This document shows, piece by piece, positions 61,509-64,000 of a DNA stretch of 64,000 nt. Within the stretch, counting starts at the first letter, position 1; each line of letters starts with the position of its first letter. The translations under genes and the position numbers were made by a program. Under the pieces are notes generated by a model. That model was not told where the DNA came from and searched no databases. It was given only the letters and a program-made list of their open reading frames with translations. Source of the stretch: Blastococcus sp. TF02-8 (GTDB lineage Bacteria; Actinomycetota; Actinomycetes; Mycobacteriales; Geodermatophilaceae); the NCBI RefSeq assembly GCF_003319175.1, contig NZ_QOHK01000001.1, positions 248,001 to 312,000 on the forward strand. The letters are read 5' to 3'.

Positions 61509-62245
61509 GCACCGTCCTCATCACCGGGGCGAGCGCTGGGCTGGGCGCGGAGATGGCCCGGCAGTTCGCCGCCCTCGGGCACGACCTGGCGCTGTGCGCC
61601 CGCCGCACGGAGCGGCTCGACGCCCTCGCCGAGGAGATCCGCACGAGCACGGGACGGCGGGTCGAGACCGCGGCCCTCGACGTCACCGACGCCGCGGCCG
61701 TGCCCGCCGTCTTCGCCCGGTTCGCCGATGCCTTCGGCTCGATCGACCGGGTCGTCGTGAACGCCGGGCTGGGCAAGGGCGCGCCGCTGGGCACCGGCCG
61801 GGCCGACGCCAACCGGGAGACGGCGATGACCAACTTCGTCGGGGCGCTCGCGCAGACCGAGGCGGCGCTGGAGATCTTCCGCCGGCAGCAGCGCGGGCAC
61901 CTGGTGCTCATCTCCTCGATGTCGGCGCTGCGTGGCATGCGGAAGTCGATGACCACCTACGCCGCCACGAAGGCCGGCGTCGCCGCGATCGCCGAGGGCC
62001 TGCGCTCCGAGCGCATCCCGGGCCTCGACGTCTCGGTGATCTACCCCGGCTACATCCGCTCGGAGATGAACGAGCACGTCACGCAGAAGACCCGCTTCAT
62101 GGTCGACACCCCGACCGGCGTCCGCGCGATGGTGGCGGCCATCGAGGCCCGCCGGACCAGGGCCTACGTGCCCGCGTGGCCGTGGGTGCCCATCGGGTTC
62201 GCCATGCGGGCGCTGCCGCTCTCGGTCGTCCGGAAGCTGACCTGA
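61505..62245 (+). CDS. SDR-family oxidoreductase
   Basis: Two hundred and forty-six residues from GTG 61505. VLITGASAGLGAEMARQFAALGHDLALCARRTERL with two arginines after strand 2 favours NADP; DRVVVNAGLGKG and ISSMSALRGMRKSMTTYAATKAGV give the NAG and S-Y-x3-K sites. The form resembles the DltE/short-chain ketoreductase group. It is the second gene of an SDR pair and ends four bases before the convergent transporter gene. Substrate unknown. Confidence 0.9.
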   Translation: MSTVLITGASAGLGAEMARQFAALGHDLALCARRTERLDALAEEIRTSTGRRVETAALDVTDAAAVPAVFARFADAFGSIDRVVVNAGLGKGAPLGTGRADANRETAMTNFVGALAQTEAALEIFRRQQRGHLVLISSMSALRGMRKSMTTYAATKAGVAAIAEGLRSERIPGLDVSVIYPGYIRSEMNEHVTQKTRFMVDTPTGVRAMVAAIEARRTRAYVPAWPWVPIGFAMRALPLSVVRKLT

Positions 62246-62249
62246 CCGG

Positions 62250-63560
62250 TCAGCGCACCGACCTGATCGGCAGGACCGCGAGCGCGCCGGCCACGGCGAC
62301 GACCATCCCGATCGGGAAGAGCGCGCTGTAGTCGAGCACGCTGACGATCGCGCCGGCGATCGCCGGCGCGAGCGCCTGGGGCAGCGTGACGGCGATGTTC
62401 AGCACGCCGAGGTGGCGGCCGTTGTCCTCGGTGGTCGGCAGCACCTCGGTGAGCAGCGCCTGGTCGACGGCGAGGTAGGAGCCGAAGCCCAGCCCGGCCA
62501 GGACGGCGAACGCGTACATGCCGGTCATCGTCGGCACCACCCATGGCGCGACCAGGCCTGCGGCGATGAGCAGCCCGGCGGCGACGGCGACCGGCTTGCG
62601 GCGGCCCATCCGGTCGCTGAGCGGTCCACCGACCAGGGTGCTGACCAGCGTGGCGACCAGGCTGACCCCGGACAACGGCAGGACGGCGTCGACCGCGTCG
62701 TCCCCCAGCCCGACGTAGTCCTGCAGCACGTAGAGCTGGAACGTCGTCGTGATGTAGTAGCCGGTCAGGGTGAGCAGCCGGCCGAGGAAGCCGAACGCGA
62801 AGTCCGGGTGCGCCCTGGGGCTGACCCAGAAGGACCTGAGGAACGCCGTCCACTGCAGCGGCGGGCGGGCCTCCTCGCGGTTGTCGTGGTCGGGGTTGAA
62901 CAGCGCGAACCCGCAGGCGGCCACCACGATGACGACGGCGAGCACGGCGTACCCGACCGCCGGGGTGTCGGCGAGGACCGAGCCGAGACCCATGCCGCCG
63001 GTGATCCCGACGAGGACGCCGAGACCGCCGGAGGCGGAGAACAGGCCTCGCACGCCGCGAGGCACCCGGTCGGGCATGACCGCGGCCTTGGGGGCGAAGT
63101 ACACGTTCAGCGCGACCATGACCAGCAGGTAGAGGGCGCCGATCCCCACCAGACCGGTCATGCCGCCGAGCACCACCATGGCCCCGGCCGCCGTCAGCGC
63201 ACCGGCGAAGATCCACGGCGCCCGGCGCCCCCAGCGGCTGCGTGTGCGGTCCGACAGCAGACCGGCGATCGGCTGGGCGATCATCCCGCCGACCGCACCG
63301 ACCACGCTGACGATCGCCAGGTTCGCCGCCTTGCGAGCCGGGTCGACGTCCTCCACCTGCAGCGGCAGCAGCACGCTGTTGACCGCGCCGAGGGCGAGGT
63401 AGACCCCCAGGCTCGCGATGCCGTACCAGACCAGGAGCCGCCGGAGGCGACCGTCGACCCGGATGCGCACCGTGCTCTGGGGGTCGTGACCCTCGGGGCT
63501 GAGCCGGGGGCCGGGCACCACGGCGGTCACGGTCTCGGACGAGTGCGGGACGACCGACAT
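62250..63560 (-). CDS. MFS/GPH-type transporter
   Basis: About 436 residues from ATG 63560, chosen for GAGGAG six bases upstream. Twelve hydrophobic segments; IAQPIAGLLSDRTRSRWGRRAPWIFAGALTAAG is the loop 2-3 signature SDRTxSRWGRRxPWI of the glycoside-pentoside-hexuronide cation symporters, and GGPLSDRMGRRKPVA the second-half equivalent. Solutes such as sugars or glycosides are typical. It is not linked to an obvious catabolic operon here. Confidence 0.88.
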   Translation of the reverse strand: MSVVPHSSETVTAVVPGPRLSPEGHDPQSTVRIRVDGRLRRLLVWYGIASLGVYLALGAVNSVLLPLQVEDVDPARKAANLAIVSVVGAVGGMIAQPIAGLLSDRTRSRWGRRAPWIFAGALTAAGAMVVLGGMTGLVGIGALYLLVMVALNVYFAPKAAVMPDRVPRGVRGLFSASGGLGVLVGITGGMGLGSVLADTPAVGYAVLAVVIVVAACGFALFNPDHDNREEARPPLQWTAFLRSFWVSPRAHPDFAFGFLGRLLTLTGYYITTTFQLYVLQDYVGLGDDAVDAVLPLSGVSLVATLVSTLVGGPLSDRMGRRKPVAVAAGLLIAAGLVAPWVVPTMTGMYAFAVLAGLGFGSYLAVDQALLTEVLPTTEDNGRHLGVLNIAVTLPQALAPAIAGAIVSVLDYSALFPIGMVVAVAGALAVLPIRSVR

Positions 63561-63677
63561 GGATCTCCTCACCGCCCGGCCGGAGCCGGGACGCCGGTGC
63601 GGGCCACTCCGTCGTGACCCCGCGTAGCCGGACGGCAGCGTAGGGGCGGAGTGACCTGCGCCACAAGGGGCGCCGGG

Positions 63678-64000
63678 TCAGCTGATCCCCACGGAGTACC
63701 GCCGCGCCCGGCCCAGCGGCGTCTCCACCACCTCGAGCAGCCGGCCGCCGAGCCGCTCCACGGTCCGGGCCGAGGCGAGGTTCTCCTCCGAGCAGACCAC
63801 GAGGACCTGCTCCAGCCCCAGCCGGCGCGCCTCCCCCAGCATCCGGCCCAGCGCCCAGCCGGCCAGCCCGCGCCCGCGCGCAGAAGGGCGGATGCCGTAG
63901 CCGACGTGCCCGAGGTGGTCCTGGTCGGCGGGTGGCGAGTGCCGCAGCGCGATCCCGCCGAGCACCTCGCCGCCCTCGACCACCCACCGGTAGGTGCAGC
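63678..64000 (-). CDS. GNAT-family acetyltransferase (N-terminus beyond window)
   Basis: The frame is open at the right edge (CTYRWVVEGGEV), so the start is outside the window and about 107 residues remain. VGGIALRHSP-type strand, VGYGIRPSARGRGLAGWALGRMLGEARRLGLEQVLVVCSEENLASARTVERLGGRLLEVV gives the acetyl-CoA-binding RGRGLA motif and the helix-strand end of GNAT N-acetyltransferases. The substrate may be a small molecule or a protein amine. Confidence 0.87.
   Translation of the reverse strand, partial: CTYRWVVEGGEVLGGIALRHSPPADQDHLGHVGYGIRPSARGRGLAGWALGRMLGEARRLGLEQVLVVCSEENLASARTVERLGGRLLEVVETPLGRARRYSVGIS

Overview
The window is uniformly GC-rich DNA with dense, short-spaced genes, many GTG starts, 1-4 nt stop/start overlaps and -10 boxes of the TANNNT type set 6-8 nt before start codons. 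Together with a DUF222/HNH protein, a DivIVA-like coiled-coil protein, an actinobacterial c-di-AMP riboswitch and an IdeR-like iron box, this points to a high-GC actinobacterium, most likely a soil or rock dweller of the Geodermatophilaceae type. The family is inference only. No rRNA, complete tRNA or CRISPR array is present.

Layout. 1-3.6 kb looks like decayed accessory DNA: a 2-TM ion channel cut by the window edge, a truncated multicopper oxidase, a frameshifted M23 peptidase behind a c-di-AMP riboswitch, an excisionase-like HTH gene and a tRNA-3'-end-like sequence followed by a terminator. 3.9-8.7 kb has a DoxX-like protein, an acyl-CoA dehydrogenase and a frameshifted P-type ATPase. 8.8-18.2 kb holds lipid/CoA-type metabolism (CoA transferase, acetoacetate-decarboxylase-like enzyme, 3-hydroxyacyl-CoA dehydrogenase), a K+ channel with RCK domains, an alcohol dehydrogenase, a luciferase-like oxidoreductase and an esterase. 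18.2-33.9 kb is mixed: DUF222/HNH, three MFS transporters, kynurenine formamidase-like and kynureninase genes, a soluble chemoreceptor with five PAS domains beside a triple-CheW protein, the DivIVA-like protein and formyl-THF deformylase.

The main system spans about 32-59 kb. A GntR-headed operon (33952-39168, minus strand) encodes LigK, LigU, a VOC-type extradiol dioxygenase, a dehydrogenase and LigJ, which is the lower gallate/protocatechuate 4,5-cleavage route to pyruvate and oxaloacetate. A five-gene Liv-type ABC importer follows. Both operons start at near-identical promoter/operator sequences, which suggests common control. On the plus strand comes a LigM/DesA-type tetrahydrofolate-dependent O-demethylase, a NarL-type two-component pair, then ferredoxin, hydrolase, muconolactone-isomerase-like protein, LigA and LigB, followed by MetF, FolD, a PabB-PabC fusion, a methenyl-THF cyclohydrolase and an aldehyde dehydrogenase. 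PurU lies upstream of the cluster and 5-formyl-THF cyclo-ligase just after it. Read together, this is a self-contained system for lignin-derived methoxyaromatics: aldehyde oxidation, transfer of the methyl group to THF, oxidation of that C1 unit to formate, folate synthesis and repair, ring cleavage and conversion to central metabolites.

The right end carries a frameshifted siderophore-interacting protein behind the iron box, an RNA-polymerase alpha-CTD-like small protein, two SDR enzymes, an MFS/GPH-type transporter and an acetyltransferase cut by the window edge. Three otherwise conserved genes carry single-base frameshifts, so sequencing error must be excluded before they are called pseudogenes.
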